Positions 17,609 through 26,634 of a stretch of 61,460 nt of DNA are shown here, in pieces; the first letter of the stretch is position 1; each line of letters opens with the position of its first letter. A program made the position numbers and the translations under genes. This stretch comes from CAUUCX01 sp041844835 (lineage in GTDB: Bacteria; Bacillota; Clostridia; Peptostreptococcales; Anaerovoracaceae), in assembly GCA_041844835.1 (NCBI GenBank), contig JBGZBU010000029.1:1-61460 (forward strand), in the 5' to 3' direction. The notes under the pieces are model-generated. The model worked only from the letters and a program-made list of their open reading frames with translations. It made no database searches and was not told where the DNA came from.

Positions 17609-18751
17609 TTAAAATCCCGAGAACATGGAAAGCATTACCGAAGCGGCTACCGCAGAACCTATAACTCCGGCAACATTAGGTCCCATAGCATGCATCAGCA
17701 GGAAGTTGGACGGATTTGCTTCCTGTCCCACTTTTTGTGATACACGCGCCGCCATAGGCACTGCAGATACCCCTGCAGAGCCCATAAGCGGATTGATTTT
17801 TCCGCCGGTGAGCAGGTTCATAAGTTTGCCGATCAAGACACCGCCTGCGGTACCGACCGCAAAAGCGAGGATACCGAGAATTACGATCTTGATTGTAGCC
17901 ATTGTCAGGAATGTAGCGCCCTGAGCGGAAGCCCCTACTGCAAGTCCCAACATTATCGTTACTATATTGATAAGAGCATTTGACGCGGTTTCAGACAATC
18001 TGTCCGTACGTCCGCACTCCTTAAACAAGTTGCCCAACATCAGCATACCTACAAGCGGTGCTGCGGCAGGAAGAAGAAGTACTACCACAATTGTTACGAG
18101 AATAGGAAAGAGTATTTTTTCTCTTTTAGTAACCACTCGCAACTGTTCCATTTTTATAACACGCTCTTTCTCGGTAGTGAGCAATTTCATTATAGGCGGT
18201 TGTATAACCGGAACAAGCGCCATGTATGAATATGCCGCAACCGCTATCGCCCCGAGCAAATGCGGCGCAAGCTGCTGAGTAGTATAAATCGCCGTTGGAC
18301 CGTCGGCACCGCCGATGATTCCGATGGACGCGGCTTCCTGAGCGTTGAATCCCAAAAATATCGCTGCGAAAAATGCGAAAAATATTCCAAGCTGCGCTGC
18401 TGCACCCATGAGCAGAGATTTCGGATTTGCGATGAGCGGTCCGAAATCCGTCATCGCTCCTACTCCAAGGAATATGAGTGACGGCAATACGGGTTTCAGC
18501 TGATAAAACACGGTAAACAATCCCATCTGCTCAATCGGAATATTGCCTGCATGCGGTATAAACATCCCTGCAAGCGGCATGTTTGAAAGCAGCATACCGA
18601 AAGCGATAGGAACCAGCAGAAGCGGTTCAAATCCTTTTCTGATAGCAAGATACAAGAAGATGATGGCAACGACTATCATGATCAGGCTGCGAACGTCCAT
18701 GTTCAAGACGCCCATGTCGGCAGCGAAATTACTCAGCGTTTGTATAAGCAT
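17609..18751 (-). CDS. Sodium ion-translocating decarboxylase beta subunit (OadB/GcdB/MmdB)
   Basis: A 380-residue integral membrane protein with about 9-10 hydrophobic helices. It has the signature IGIIGGADGPTAIY and the later GSAGVSAVPMAARV and MHAMGPNVAGVIGSAV, regions with the Na+-binding Asp/Asn/Ser residues of the family. Beta subunits couple decarboxylation of oxaloacetate, methylmalonyl-CoA or glutaconyl-CoA to Na+ export. The alpha, gamma and biotin subunits are not adjacent: the gene is monocistronic with its own terminator, so the substrate cannot be told. ATG at 18751 has AAGGAG 8 bases upstream. Confidence 0.93.
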   Translation of the reverse strand: MLIQTLSNFAADMGVLNMDVRSLIMIVVAIIFLYLAIRKGFEPLLLVPIAFGMLLSNMPLAGMFIPHAGNIPIEQMGLFTVFYQLKPVLPSLIFLGVGAMTDFGPLIANPKSLLMGAAAQLGIFFAFFAAIFLGFNAQEAASIGIIGGADGPTAIYTTQQLAPHLLGAIAVAAYSYMALVPVIQPPIMKLLTTEKERVIKMEQLRVVTKREKILFPILVTIVVVLLLPAAAPLVGMLMLGNLFKECGRTDRLSETASNALINIVTIMLGLAVGASAQGATFLTMATIKIVILGILAFAVGTAGGVLIGKLMNLLTGGKINPLMGSAGVSAVPMAARVSQKVGQEANPSNFLLMHAMGPNVAGVIGSAVAASVMLSMFSGF

Positions 18752-18842
18752 TACTTTTCTCCTTAAAACTTTTATAGAAAATTATATCTCCGGCTCGCGG
18801 TCATTTTGTACAAGACCACAGACAAAATTGATTTTATCACTG

Positions 18843-18863
18843 CCCCTTGTTTTTTACAAGGGG
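18843..18863 (-). terminator. Possible terminator after butyrate kinase gene
   Basis: CCCCTTGT (18843-18850) and ACAAGGGG (18856-18863) form a perfect 8-bp stem with a 5-base loop. Only short T runs follow on either strand (AAAATC on minus, GATTTTAA on plus), so termination is plausible but not clear-cut. Confidence 0.45.
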
Positions 18864-18952
18864 ATTTTAATATAGTTTAACAAATTTTATACTTTGCAAA
18901 TCCCTGATTTACAGCACACATCTCGCGCGGGAAAACGTGATGTGCAGCCGAT

Positions 18953-20038
18953 TTAAATCCTAAATTCACTGTTGTATACGTATTCCTGGGCTTCTTCTTT
19001 GCCGTCTATCATGCGCAATGCTCCCATAGCGAGCGCTTCAAGTTCGTTCTCTCCCGCCATTATGCGTACAGGGGCTATTTTCTCGACTCTTTCAGAAATC
19101 CATCCGGTTATCATTTTTGAATATGCCACTCCGCCGGTCAAAATGATGTAATCGACATCGAATTTAAGTACGGCAGCCATTGCACCCACAGCTTTTGCAA
19201 TGTTATACGCCATGGCTTCATAAACCAGCGTCGCGTGTTCATCACCTTTTTCCACCATGCTTTCGACTTCTCTGGCGTCGGTTGTTCCAAGGTGTCCCGC
19301 AAGACCTCCGTTTCCTCTTAGGATCTTCAATATCTCTTTTTTCGTTTTTCCGCTGTCAAAGCATTCATCCACTATTCTAAGAGCCGGCGCCGCACCGGAA
19401 CGTTCAGGCGCAAAAACCATTTCGTCGTCGCGCACCATATCGATAACCTGGCCTTTCCGATGTGCCGACAAAGTGACTCCGCCGCCCATGTGGCAGACGA
19501 TGAAATTAAGGTTTTCATATTCCTTGCCGTTCTGCTCGCTTAGTATCCTTGCTTTTGCTTTCATGTTAAGCATATGACTTATGCTGCGCCTTTTTATCAT
19601 AGGCCACCCCGTAATTCTTGCGATTTCAGGCAAATCATCCGAGGCGGGAGCATCGTATATGTACACCGGAATACCGATAGGCTCCCCGAGCTCAGCCGCG
19701 ATTAACGCTCCCAAATTTGAAGCATGCGGAGATGCTTTCCCCTCCATAATGGTTTTTTTCATCTCCTCGTTTACGACATATCCGCCCGGCTTGACCCCCG
19801 GAATCAGACCTCCGCGGGAAACGACGCAGTCGAGATCCTCCGGCTTTATACTCTTTTCTTTCATTATCATTTCCACCATTGCTTTTCTGTATTCAACCTG
19901 ATCCAGCACATCGGCATATTTTGACAGCTCCTCAAGCGGATGTTCAAGATCCGTCTGAAAGACTTTTTCCCTGTCATTAAAAAAGCCCATTTTTGTGGAT
20001 GTTGAGCCGGGATTAATTACAAAAATTTTCTTGCCCAT
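18953..20038 (-). CDS. buk: Butyrate kinase
   Basis: A 361-residue acetokinase-family enzyme converting butyryl phosphate and ADP to butyrate and ATP. Features: N-terminal phosphate motif INPGSTSTKMGFF, SRGGLIPGVKPG, APASDD, CHMGGGVTLSAH (adenosine region), and LTGGVAYSK. The family length is about 355. Branched-chain or other short acids may also be used. The partner phosphate butyryltransferase gene (ptb), often adjacent in Clostridia, is not here; the next genes are aspartate kinase and the oadB-like pump. TAGGAGG lies 9 bases before the ATG. Confidence 0.94.
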   Translation of the reverse strand: MGKKIFVINPGSTSTKMGFFNDREKVFQTDLEHPLEELSKYADVLDQVEYRKAMVEMIMKEKSIKPEDLDCVVSRGGLIPGVKPGGYVVNEEMKKTIMEGKASPHASNLGALIAAELGEPIGIPVYIYDAPASDDLPEIARITGWPMIKRRSISHMLNMKAKARILSEQNGKEYENLNFIVCHMGGGVTLSAHRKGQVIDMVRDDEMVFAPERSGAAPALRIVDECFDSGKTKKEILKILRGNGGLAGHLGTTDAREVESMVEKGDEHATLVYEAMAYNIAKAVGAMAAVLKFDVDYIILTGGVAYSKMITGWISERVEKIAPVRIMAGENELEALAMGALRMIDGKEEAQEYVYNSEFRI

Positions 20039-20164
20039 AGGTAATACCTCCTATATAAACCTGTTTAAACCTGTTTTTAATATGTGAAATTTTATATTGC
20101 AATCTTTACACTTAAACTCTTTATACCGATAGACTATTTATACCGAACTTTACGCTTGATTTTT

Positions 20165-21475
20165 TTATACCTCAAAAGCGTTATATATTGCTTTTATCGC
20201 CTTTTCAAAATCGGGATTCTCAACGCCGACAATGATATTCATCTCCGTAGATCCCTGATCTATCATGCGAATATTGACCTTGGCGTCTGCAAGCGCCGTA
20301 AAAATCTTGGCGGAAACGCCCAATCTTCTGTTCATACCGCGCCCTACCGTAGCTATCAACGCCATATTATCAAAGACATCTATTTCATCGGGGCACATCG
20401 TTCTTTCGATGTCGGCGATCAGTGCATCCCGCTTGCCATCAAGCTCAGAATTCGCAACCACCACGGAAATCGTGTCTATACCGCTCGGCATATGCTCGAT
20501 CGCGATATCGTTATCATCAAAAACTCCAAGAAGTCGACGTTTAAAGCCCCTCTCGTGCGCGAGCATGTTTTTATATACCACAATTACCGTAAAATTTCTG
20601 CTGCCCGCGATGCCCGTGATAATCCGCTCGGGCTCTCCGTCCCAATCCATAATCATTGTTCCCTCATCCATAGGAGCATTTGTGTTTTTAATATTTATAG
20701 GAATATTTCGCTCGCGTACGGGGAAAATGGCATCCTCATGCAGCACTTCCGCACCCATATATGAGAGTTCACGGAGTTCAAGATATGATATGGTTTTTAT
20801 CGGTTTTGCATCGGGGACGATCCGCGGATCCGCTATCAGCAGCCCCGATACATCTGTCCAGTTTTCATAAACGTCGGCTTTCATCGCATTTGCAACAAGA
20901 GAACCCGTTATGTCGGAACCGCCGCGAGAAAACGTGATTATATTGCCCTCATGATCCGCCCCGTAGAAGCCAGGGATCACCGCGCGCTCGTGTTTTGACA
21001 GCAAGTCTGCTATGCTTCTGCTCGTTTCTTCCGCAAGCAGCACGCCGTTTTTGTCGAAAACTATCATATCCGCCGCATCGACAAAATCAAATCCCAAAAA
21101 TTCGGCAATAATAATCGCATTCAGGTATTCGCCCCTGCTTGCAATATAGTCCGCAGTGGCTCCCTTTTCCAAATTCTTTCTTATTTTGTCAAATTCGCTT
21201 GCCAGATCCACGCTGACATTCAAATTTACCGCTTCCGCCATGTATCTGTCGCAGACCACCTGAAAAATCTGTTCATACGGCAGGTTGTGTTCAAGATGCG
21301 TTTTGCAAAGATACAACAAGTCCGTTATTTTATTATCCCCGGCATAACGTTTGCCCGGAGCGGAAACGACCACATATCGCCTGCTCTCATCCGACATAAT
21401 AATATTTTTCATCTTGTTCAGCTGTATCACATCTGCAACGGATGAACCTCCGAACTTTGCAACTCTAAGCCCCAT
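20165..21475 (-). CDS. Aspartate kinase
   Basis: First step of the aspartate pathway to lysine, threonine and methionine. About 436 residues: KFGGSSVADV substrate motif at the start, SRGGSDITGSLVA, then two ACT regulatory domains (about 290-436, including GMNRRLGVSAKIF and MIDQGSTEMNIIVG) typical of feedback-inhibited enzymes. The ATG at 21475 has GGAGG 8 bases upstream; an earlier in-frame start at 21490 lacks one. Which end product inhibits it cannot be read from sequence. A stand-alone kinase, not fused to homoserine dehydrogenase. Threonine synthase is at 36841-38319. Confidence 0.93.
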   Translation of the reverse strand: MGLRVAKFGGSSVADVIQLNKMKNIIMSDESRRYVVVSAPGKRYAGDNKITDLLYLCKTHLEHNLPYEQIFQVVCDRYMAEAVNLNVSVDLASEFDKIRKNLEKGATADYIASRGEYLNAIIIAEFLGFDFVDAADMIVFDKNGVLLAEETSRSIADLLSKHERAVIPGFYGADHEGNIITFSRGGSDITGSLVANAMKADVYENWTDVSGLLIADPRIVPDAKPIKTISYLELRELSYMGAEVLHEDAIFPVRERNIPINIKNTNAPMDEGTMIMDWDGEPERIITGIAGSRNFTVIVVYKNMLAHERGFKRRLLGVFDDNDIAIEHMPSGIDTISVVVANSELDGKRDALIADIERTMCPDEIDVFDNMALIATVGRGMNRRLGVSAKIFTALADAKVNIRMIDQGSTEMNIIVGVENPDFEKAIKAIYNAFEV

Positions 21476-21566
21476 CTTAAAAACCTCCATACCGTAATTT
21501 TATCCGACAATTACAAATTCTTTTCTTGTGCGCCGCCTTTTATACGCCTTATACGTCGCCCGCTTG

Positions 21567-22514
21567 CTATAAAATCCCCACTAAAATCACAAATAAAGGG
21601 ATGGTAAGCATGGACAAAATCGTTGACATTGCAACCCCCTTGGTCGCATACATCACGTCACTTTTATATTGCTCCGAAAATATAACCGTAGCCATTGCCG
21701 CGGGCATTGACGATTCCACAACTATCGCCAGCTTGAGCAACAGCTCCATATTCGGAAACAGGCTCACTATTCCGAGTGCCACACAAGGCGCAACAAGCAA
21801 TTTAAAAAAAACCGGAAGATATACCGTTTTATCAATTATCAATTCCTTAACGGAAACATCTGCGAGCCTCAGCCCGATCAGCATCATGGCGAGCGGTGTG
21901 GTTGCAGACCCCAGCATATTCATGGGCGAAGCGAGGAAGGCCGGAATTGTGATCCCCGAAAAGAACAGTGCAAGTCCTATCAGCACACTGAGAAAGCACG
22001 GATTAATCAGGCTCCTTACCAGGCGACGCATACTTATTTTGCCGCCCTCGGATGCCGTTCCCGCTTTAATCATGTTCATTCCCACCGAAAACATAAAAAC
22101 ATTATATGTGGCATCACAAAGAGCGCCGTAAAAAACGGCTTCGGGTCCGAACAGAGCGCTTAGCAAAGGCACTCCGAGAAAGCCGCTGTTTCCGAACATG
22201 AACATAAATGCCAGTATACCTTCTCGTTGCTTTGAAAGATTTAGGAGCTTAACCGCCAATCTGGAAATCCCCATTGAAACGACTATAAGCATTGCAAAAA
22301 CAAGTAAAATATATTTGCAATTGTTGACAATCCTTGCAGAATATTCAAGCTGCATATTTGTTATAATCATGCACGGGAAAGTCACTTCCGTAATGAGTCC
22401 GGCGACAACACTCGGAGCACTATCACCGACAATTTTTTTCTTTTTAAGAATAATTGCGGGGATCATCATGAGAAAAATCGAAAGAATCGTGATCGCCACA
22501 TGCTGCGCAGCCAT
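21567..22514 (-). CDS. AEC (auxin efflux carrier) family transporter
   Basis: About 315 residues, almost entirely hydrophobic, with roughly 10 TM helices in two halves. Contains MFMFGNSGFLGVPL, the AEC/BASS-like discontinuous helix motif, and LASPMNMLGSATTPLAMMLIG in the second half. Bacterial AEC proteins export organic acids or amino acids; substrate here is unknown. The ATG at 22514 preceded by CGGAGGAGAT is preferred to a TTG at 22553. Its position beside aspartate kinase could hint at amino-acid-related export, but that is inference. Confidence 0.88.
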   Translation of the reverse strand: MAAQHVAITILSIFLMMIPAIILKKKKIVGDSAPSVVAGLITEVTFPCMIITNMQLEYSARIVNNCKYILLVFAMLIVVSMGISRLAVKLLNLSKQREGILAFMFMFGNSGFLGVPLLSALFGPEAVFYGALCDATYNVFMFSVGMNMIKAGTASEGGKISMRRLVRSLINPCFLSVLIGLALFFSGITIPAFLASPMNMLGSATTPLAMMLIGLRLADVSVKELIIDKTVYLPVFFKLLVAPCVALGIVSLFPNMELLLKLAIVVESSMPAAMATVIFSEQYKSDVMYATKGVAMSTILSMLTIPLFVILVGIL

Positions 22515-22629
22515 ATCTCCTCCGTAAAAACAAACAAATCCATAAATAAGCAATCAATAAAATAAATTATATGACATAACCGCAAGTGTAGCAACCATAT
22601 TTTGTGTCCCCCGTAATCATTTGCCGCAG

Positions 22630-22660
22630 GAAAAACAAAGACCCCGCCGTCACGGGGTCT
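22630..22660 (-). terminator. Strong terminator after the ammonia-lyase gene
   Basis: AGACCCCG (22639-22646) and CGGGGTCT (22653-22660) form an 8-bp GC-rich stem with a 6-base loop. On the minus strand TTTGTTTTTCC follows. Confidence 0.88.
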
Positions 22661-22748
22661 TCCAGAATCTCAGGAATTTATCCAAGCAATCATGCTATTG
22701 ACTTTTCCTCTATGAATTCTATGTATCAAATTCTTCGTTATATGGAAA

Positions 22749-23180
22749 CTATCTCTGGAATTTAGGATCCTGAGCGCCTCTCTGGAACTCTTTCTTAACT
22801 ACGAGAGTACCTGTAGCCTCTCCGCAAAGAACCGGCTCAGGAAGAACGTCTGCAGCGGAAATAGCCATGCTGCTGTCCTTGCCGTCTCTGTTTGGAAGAG
22901 TGATGATTTTGTAAGCTTCAAACTTGCAAGTCAATGAAGAATTTCCTGCTTTTTCAATCCAGCCTACATACTCCATGAAATCGCCGGCAAACACAGGAGC
23001 CGTGAATCTAACATTCTCGTATCCGAGGAACAAGCTCTCATCACCATGAAGTCTGATAGCAAGCTCAGTTCCTACATCTCCCCAGAAATCAAGGATGTGG
23101 GATCCGTTAACCAAATCTCCGGCATAATGTGCTTCGCCTGCGGACATTCTAACTCTCAGAACAACTTTCTCTCCTACCAT
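22749..23180 (-). CDS. kal: Hotdog-fold beta-aminoacyl-CoA ammonia-lyase (Kal/Acl family)
   Basis: A 143-residue hotdog protein. It carries the family segments MSAGEAHYAG, GDVGTELAIR, LFLGYENVRFTAPV, GDFMEYVGWIEKAGN and PVLCGEATGTL. Known members are 3-aminobutyryl-CoA ammonia-lyase (lysine fermentation) and beta-alanyl-CoA ammonia-lyase; the GWIEKAGN and EPVLCGEATG stretches look closer to the latter, so the substrate is open. ATG at 23180 follows AGGAGG by 9 bases; the frame extends upstream but without signal. Monocistronic, with a near-perfect promoter and a strong terminator, so probably highly expressed. Other fermentation genes (kce, kdd, pct) are not adjacent. Confidence 0.85.
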   Translation of the reverse strand: MVGEKVVLRVRMSAGEAHYAGDLVNGSHILDFWGDVGTELAIRLHGDESLFLGYENVRFTAPVFAGDFMEYVGWIEKAGNSSLTCKFEAYKIITLPNRDGKDSSMAISAADVLPEPVLCGEATGTLVVKKEFQRGAQDPKFQR

Positions 23181-23278
23181 TTTTCTTTTCCTCCTAATTT
23201 GAACCAGTGGTCCATATAAAACATTTAGAATAGCATTTGTTTGATAAAAGATATCTCTATTATCTTTTGACAATATTG

Positions 23279-23307
23279 ATTATATATTAACATAGTTGCC
23301 GTGTCAA
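23279..23307 (-). promoter_or_regulatory. Near-consensus sigma-A promoter for the ammonia-lyase gene
   Basis: Minus strand: TTGACA (23307-23302), a 17-base spacer, TATAAT (23284-23279). Both hexamers are perfect. The predicted start is near 23272, giving a leader of about 90 bases. Confidence 0.88.
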
Positions 23308-23365
23308 ATATTTTTGTTACTTTTTAGACAAAAATAAGACGGATTTCGATTTTTGATTCAAAATG

Positions 23366-23401
23366 ACAAAAAACCGCGTACTTCCAATGAATACGCGGTT
23401 T
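23366..23401 (-). terminator. Terminator after metK
   Basis: AAACCGCGTA (23371-23380) pairs with TACGCGGTTT (23392-23401) over 10 bp with an 11-base loop. On the minus strand TTTTTTG follows. It lies between metK and the ammonia-lyase promoter. Confidence 0.88.
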
Positions 23402-23469
23402 TGACAGCATGTAAATTTAAGCTGCTATTAATCAAGAATTTGACAGAATTTTGCAAATTGTTTAGAATT

Positions 23470-24651
23470 TTAGAACTTCGCCCTGAGTTCCTCCACTTTG
23501 TCCAAACGTTCCCACGGGAGATCAAGCTCCGGTCTGCCGAAATGTCCGTATGCGGCAGTCTGCCGATATATCGGACGCCTAAGATCCAGTCTCTTTATGA
23601 TAGCCCCCGGTCTGAAATCGAAAATCTCTCCGACGATATCGGCAATTTTTTCATCCGGCAACGCTCCGGTTCCGAAAGTGTCAACGTTTAATGATACCGG
23701 CCTGGCAACGCCGATAGCATATGCCGCCGATATTTCACATTTTGAAGCAAGCCCCGCGGCAACGACATTCTTTGCGGCGTGCCTCAACGCATATGCCGCG
23801 GACCTGTCCACTTTAGTGGGATCTTTGCCCGAAAAAGCTCCTCCTCCGTGGCGGGCGTAGCCTCCATATGTGTCCACTATGATTTTTCTGCCCGTCAAAC
23901 CGGAATCGCCGTGCGGCCCTCCAATCACGAAACGACCCGTCGGATTTACATATATTTTGGTTTCCGCATCAAGCAGCCCCGCCGGAACTATCGGTGTGAT
24001 GACATGTTTAATCATATCCTCTCGGATTTGCTCCTGCGAAACATCCGGTTCATGCTGTGTCGAAATTACAATAGAATCGATTCTGACCACACTATCTTCT
24101 TCATACTCCGCCGTCACTTGAGTTTTTCCGTCAGGTCTCAAATATTCCAGTGTCTTTTCTTTTCTGACTTTTGCGAGCTGTTGTGCCAATTTATGTGAGA
24201 TTGCTATCGGCAGCGGCATCAGTTCATCGGTTTCGTCGCACGCATAGCCGAACATCATACCTTGATCTCCCGCACCCACATTTTCAAAATCATTATCCCG
24301 CATTGAACCGTCTTTATATTCCAGGGCATTATCCACCCCCATCGCGATATCCGCGGACTGCTCGTCAATCGCGGTCAGGATCGCACAATTCTTTCCGGAG
24401 AATCCGATATCATCGGCATCATACCCGATTTCCGTTATTACCTCTCGCGCAATTCTCGGTATATCTACATACTTTGCGGTCGTGATCTCTCCCATCACCA
24501 TCACATATCCCGTCGACGCCGTTGTTTCGGCAGCCACTCTTCCATATGGGTCAACCTCCATGATTGCATCGACTATAGCATCCGAAATCTGATCACAGAT
24601 CTTGTCGGGATGCCCCTCCGTAACCGATTCAGATGTGAACAACTTTTTCAT
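23470..24651 (-). CDS. metK: S-adenosylmethionine synthetase
   Basis: Makes SAM from methionine and ATP. 393 residues with signatures GHPDKICDQISD (N-terminal ATP site), GAGDQGMMFGYA (the MAT signature) and GGGAFSGKDPTKVDRS (P-loop-like). The ATG at 24651 has GGAGG 7 bases upstream; a start 12 bases further out is in frame but unsupported. It has its own promoter (24705-24732) and terminator. The short leader has no SAM-I riboswitch elements, so control must come by another route. Confidence 0.97.
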   Translation of the reverse strand: MKKLFTSESVTEGHPDKICDQISDAIVDAIMEVDPYGRVAAETTASTGYVMVMGEITTAKYVDIPRIAREVITEIGYDADDIGFSGKNCAILTAIDEQSADIAMGVDNALEYKDGSMRDNDFENVGAGDQGMMFGYACDETDELMPLPIAISHKLAQQLAKVRKEKTLEYLRPDGKTQVTAEYEEDSVVRIDSIVISTQHEPDVSQEQIREDMIKHVITPIVPAGLLDAETKIYVNPTGRFVIGGPHGDSGLTGRKIIVDTYGGYARHGGGAFSGKDPTKVDRSAAYALRHAAKNVVAAGLASKCEISAAYAIGVARPVSLNVDTFGTGALPDEKIADIVGEIFDFRPGAIIKRLDLRRPIYRQTAAYGHFGRPELDLPWERLDKVEELRAKF

Positions 24652-24704
24652 AATAACCTCCACAATTCAACCATAAAACACGAGTTGTCTTGTTCATACT
24701 ATTA

Positions 24705-24732
24705 ATTATAGACATATCGCGTATCATGTCAA
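24705..24732 (-). promoter_or_regulatory. Promoter for metK
   Basis: Minus strand: TTGACA (24732-24727), a 16-base spacer, TATAAT (24710-24705). Both hexamers match consensus. Leader about 45-50 bases, too short for a known SAM riboswitch. Confidence 0.85.
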
Positions 24733-24845
24733 CTCGATTCTGCCATCTCCCAATACACCTTAATACAACTTGATATATCTCAATATACCCTTTAATCGCT
24801 GCAAAATCCCACATTATCTCCGATATGTCGGCGAGACTTATCCGC

Positions 24846-24917
24846 TTGCATTGTATAAGCGTTGCATATAGAATATATTTCAGTTATCAGCATTGTTAAC
24901 GTTTGTTTCACGCTGAT
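24846..24917 (+). promoter_or_regulatory. Promoter and leader hairpin for the 514-residue orphan gene
   Basis: TTGCAT (24846-24851), a 17-base spacer and TAGAAT (24869-24874) make a good plus-strand promoter, giving a leader of about 130 bases. Within it ATCAGC (24886-24891) pairs with GCTGAT (24912-24917) followed by TTTTTG, a weak attenuator-like hairpin. Apart from this and the metK promoter, 24652-25009 shows nothing recognisable. Confidence 0.5.
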
Positions 24918-25009
24918 TTTTGATTTCTCCTGCGAGATCGCATCGCACCGAGTTGCACCGGATCAGGCAGGTTTGTTTTGTACATTTAACCAAGAAGTGA
25001 GTTTAACAC

Positions 25010-26554
25010 ATGAATAAAGATATAAAAATGATTATAGGCGGAAACGATTTTTTTGGCGGAGACAACGGATATCCCTCCTTTCAAAAGGAAGAAATGAGCT
25101 TTGTAGCTGCCCGCATTTCACGTGCGGGCCTTGACGGCTACAACATCCTCTCATCCGACTGGCTCTGCAGGAATGAACGCCGTTTTCGCCTTTTTTTCGT
25201 CCTGTCACGGGAATGCCCGCACATCCACCATTTCGCGCTGTGCCACGGCTACTATGAGGACGTTTTTGTTCCGTTTCAAATGCGCCTGATGGGGAATCTC
25301 ACCGATGAATACGCGGGGCTCAGCCTCAAGGAAATGCTGGCGCTGCTTGCCGAATTCGCCGGCGGCAATCTCAGGTATGATATCTCCATGCCGCAGGGAG
25401 GAAGTGCGTATGATTTCCTTTTTGAGCTCATGGACGAGCGAGATGCCCTCACCGCGGACGAATGTATTTCTTTAAAAAATAAACAGTTTCAAGAAATCTC
25501 TTCCCCTTTTCAGCTGCTGCATTACACGATAATGGCGTTGTTCAGAAATGACGAATTCGCGGCGCAATATCTCGCAAGTCCGCAATATGAAGATGTTGTA
25601 ATGGATGCTTTTGCTCGCTTTCCAAACGAAGATATCATCAGCGCCACCTATGAAAAACGGCGCATTTCGGATTTTTATGATTATACGCCCGTAAAAACGG
25701 CAGGAATCATAGATATGTTTCACTATACCCATCCTCACATCTTCCGAGATCTCAACAATCCGATATATCATGAATTGCTGTATAATAAAATATCCTCGTT
25801 TCACGAGACGCTTGAAGGATCTCCGGGCTCACGACAGGAAAATGATGAGTGCGGAGAGCTCGAAAAAAACCATAAAGCTTATGAATCTCAAGGTCATGAG
25901 GAATACGACGGATATGCGGGAACTTCGGAATGCGAGGGATATGAGGGATATGATGGAGCTCCGGCTGAAGAGGAGGCGGAGACATATAGGTGCAAAAGTT
26001 TTATGCGATGCGGAAGCGAACTGTTTTGGGTAGTCCTTGATGTGGAACTGGATTCTTCGGGCATCCGCGGCATAAAGCAAATATTGCTGACAAAAAGCAG
26101 CGATTATGAGCTCGAACTGCATGCAAGTGCGCACGATTTTGTCACGATATGCGAGTTGAACTGTACAAAATATCATGCTCTCGGCGTGCTCGAAAAAAGC
26201 GTTTTGAAAGCATGTGTGCCGCACGAAGAAAAAACTGATTGCTTTTTCCTGCCACAATCGATATCCGACAGGGTTTTTCAGCCGGTATTCAACGCCCTTG
26301 AAAGCTATTTGTTTGCAATACACGCCGACGAAAACTCTCATCTCATATTGCATGCATCCGGCCTGAACGGCATAGGCTTTGCGGAAATGATCGTTTTGCA
26401 GTCTCCGCTCGCGGAGCAACTTAAAATCGTAACCAGGCGGGAGCTGATCGAACCGGTATTTTTGGACTACGTTCATACGCCCGACATGGATGATTTCATT
26501 TTTTATGCAGAGGAGCTTCGCGGCTATTCCCTGATAGATGATCCCGAGTTGTAA
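25010..26554 (+). CDS. Large soluble orphan protein of unknown function
   Basis: Not recognised. 514 residues, no signal peptide or TM helix, so probably cytoplasmic. The N-terminal region (1-270) is globular and rich in Phe/Tyr/His (FFVLSRECPHIHHFALCHGYY). A hydrophilic, acidic, Tyr/Gly-rich linker at about 272-325 contains short repeats (YDGYAG, YEGYDG) and looks disordered. The C-terminal region (about 325-514) is again globular, with several cysteines. No catalytic motif is evident. It starts a short block of plus-strand genes in a region otherwise read from the minus strand, with its own promoter. The start has an AGAAGTGAG-type site 8 bases upstream. Confidence 0.8.
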   Translation: MNKDIKMIIGGNDFFGGDNGYPSFQKEEMSFVAARISRAGLDGYNILSSDWLCRNERRFRLFFVLSRECPHIHHFALCHGYYEDVFVPFQMRLMGNLTDEYAGLSLKEMLALLAEFAGGNLRYDISMPQGGSAYDFLFELMDERDALTADECISLKNKQFQEISSPFQLLHYTIMALFRNDEFAAQYLASPQYEDVVMDAFARFPNEDIISATYEKRRISDFYDYTPVKTAGIIDMFHYTHPHIFRDLNNPIYHELLYNKISSFHETLEGSPGSRQENDECGELEKNHKAYESQGHEEYDGYAGTSECEGYEGYDGAPAEEEAETYRCKSFMRCGSELFWVVLDVELDSSGIRGIKQILLTKSSDYELELHASAHDFVTICELNCTKYHALGVLEKSVLKACVPHEEKTDCFFLPQSISDRVFQPVFNALESYLFAIHADENSHLILHASGLNGIGFAEMIVLQSPLAEQLKIVTRRELIEPVFLDYVHTPDMDDFIFYAEELRGYSLIDDPEL

Positions 26555-26634
26555 TATTATGTAAACTCAACCCGGGCGACTGATCGAATATATCTACACA
26601 TAACAATATTAAGAAAATTGGGGCAATTAAGGAT

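Noticed and set aside
24652..24740. SAM riboswitch upstream of metK
   Set aside because: The promoter leaves only about 45-50 bases of leader, and no SAM-I core elements are present.
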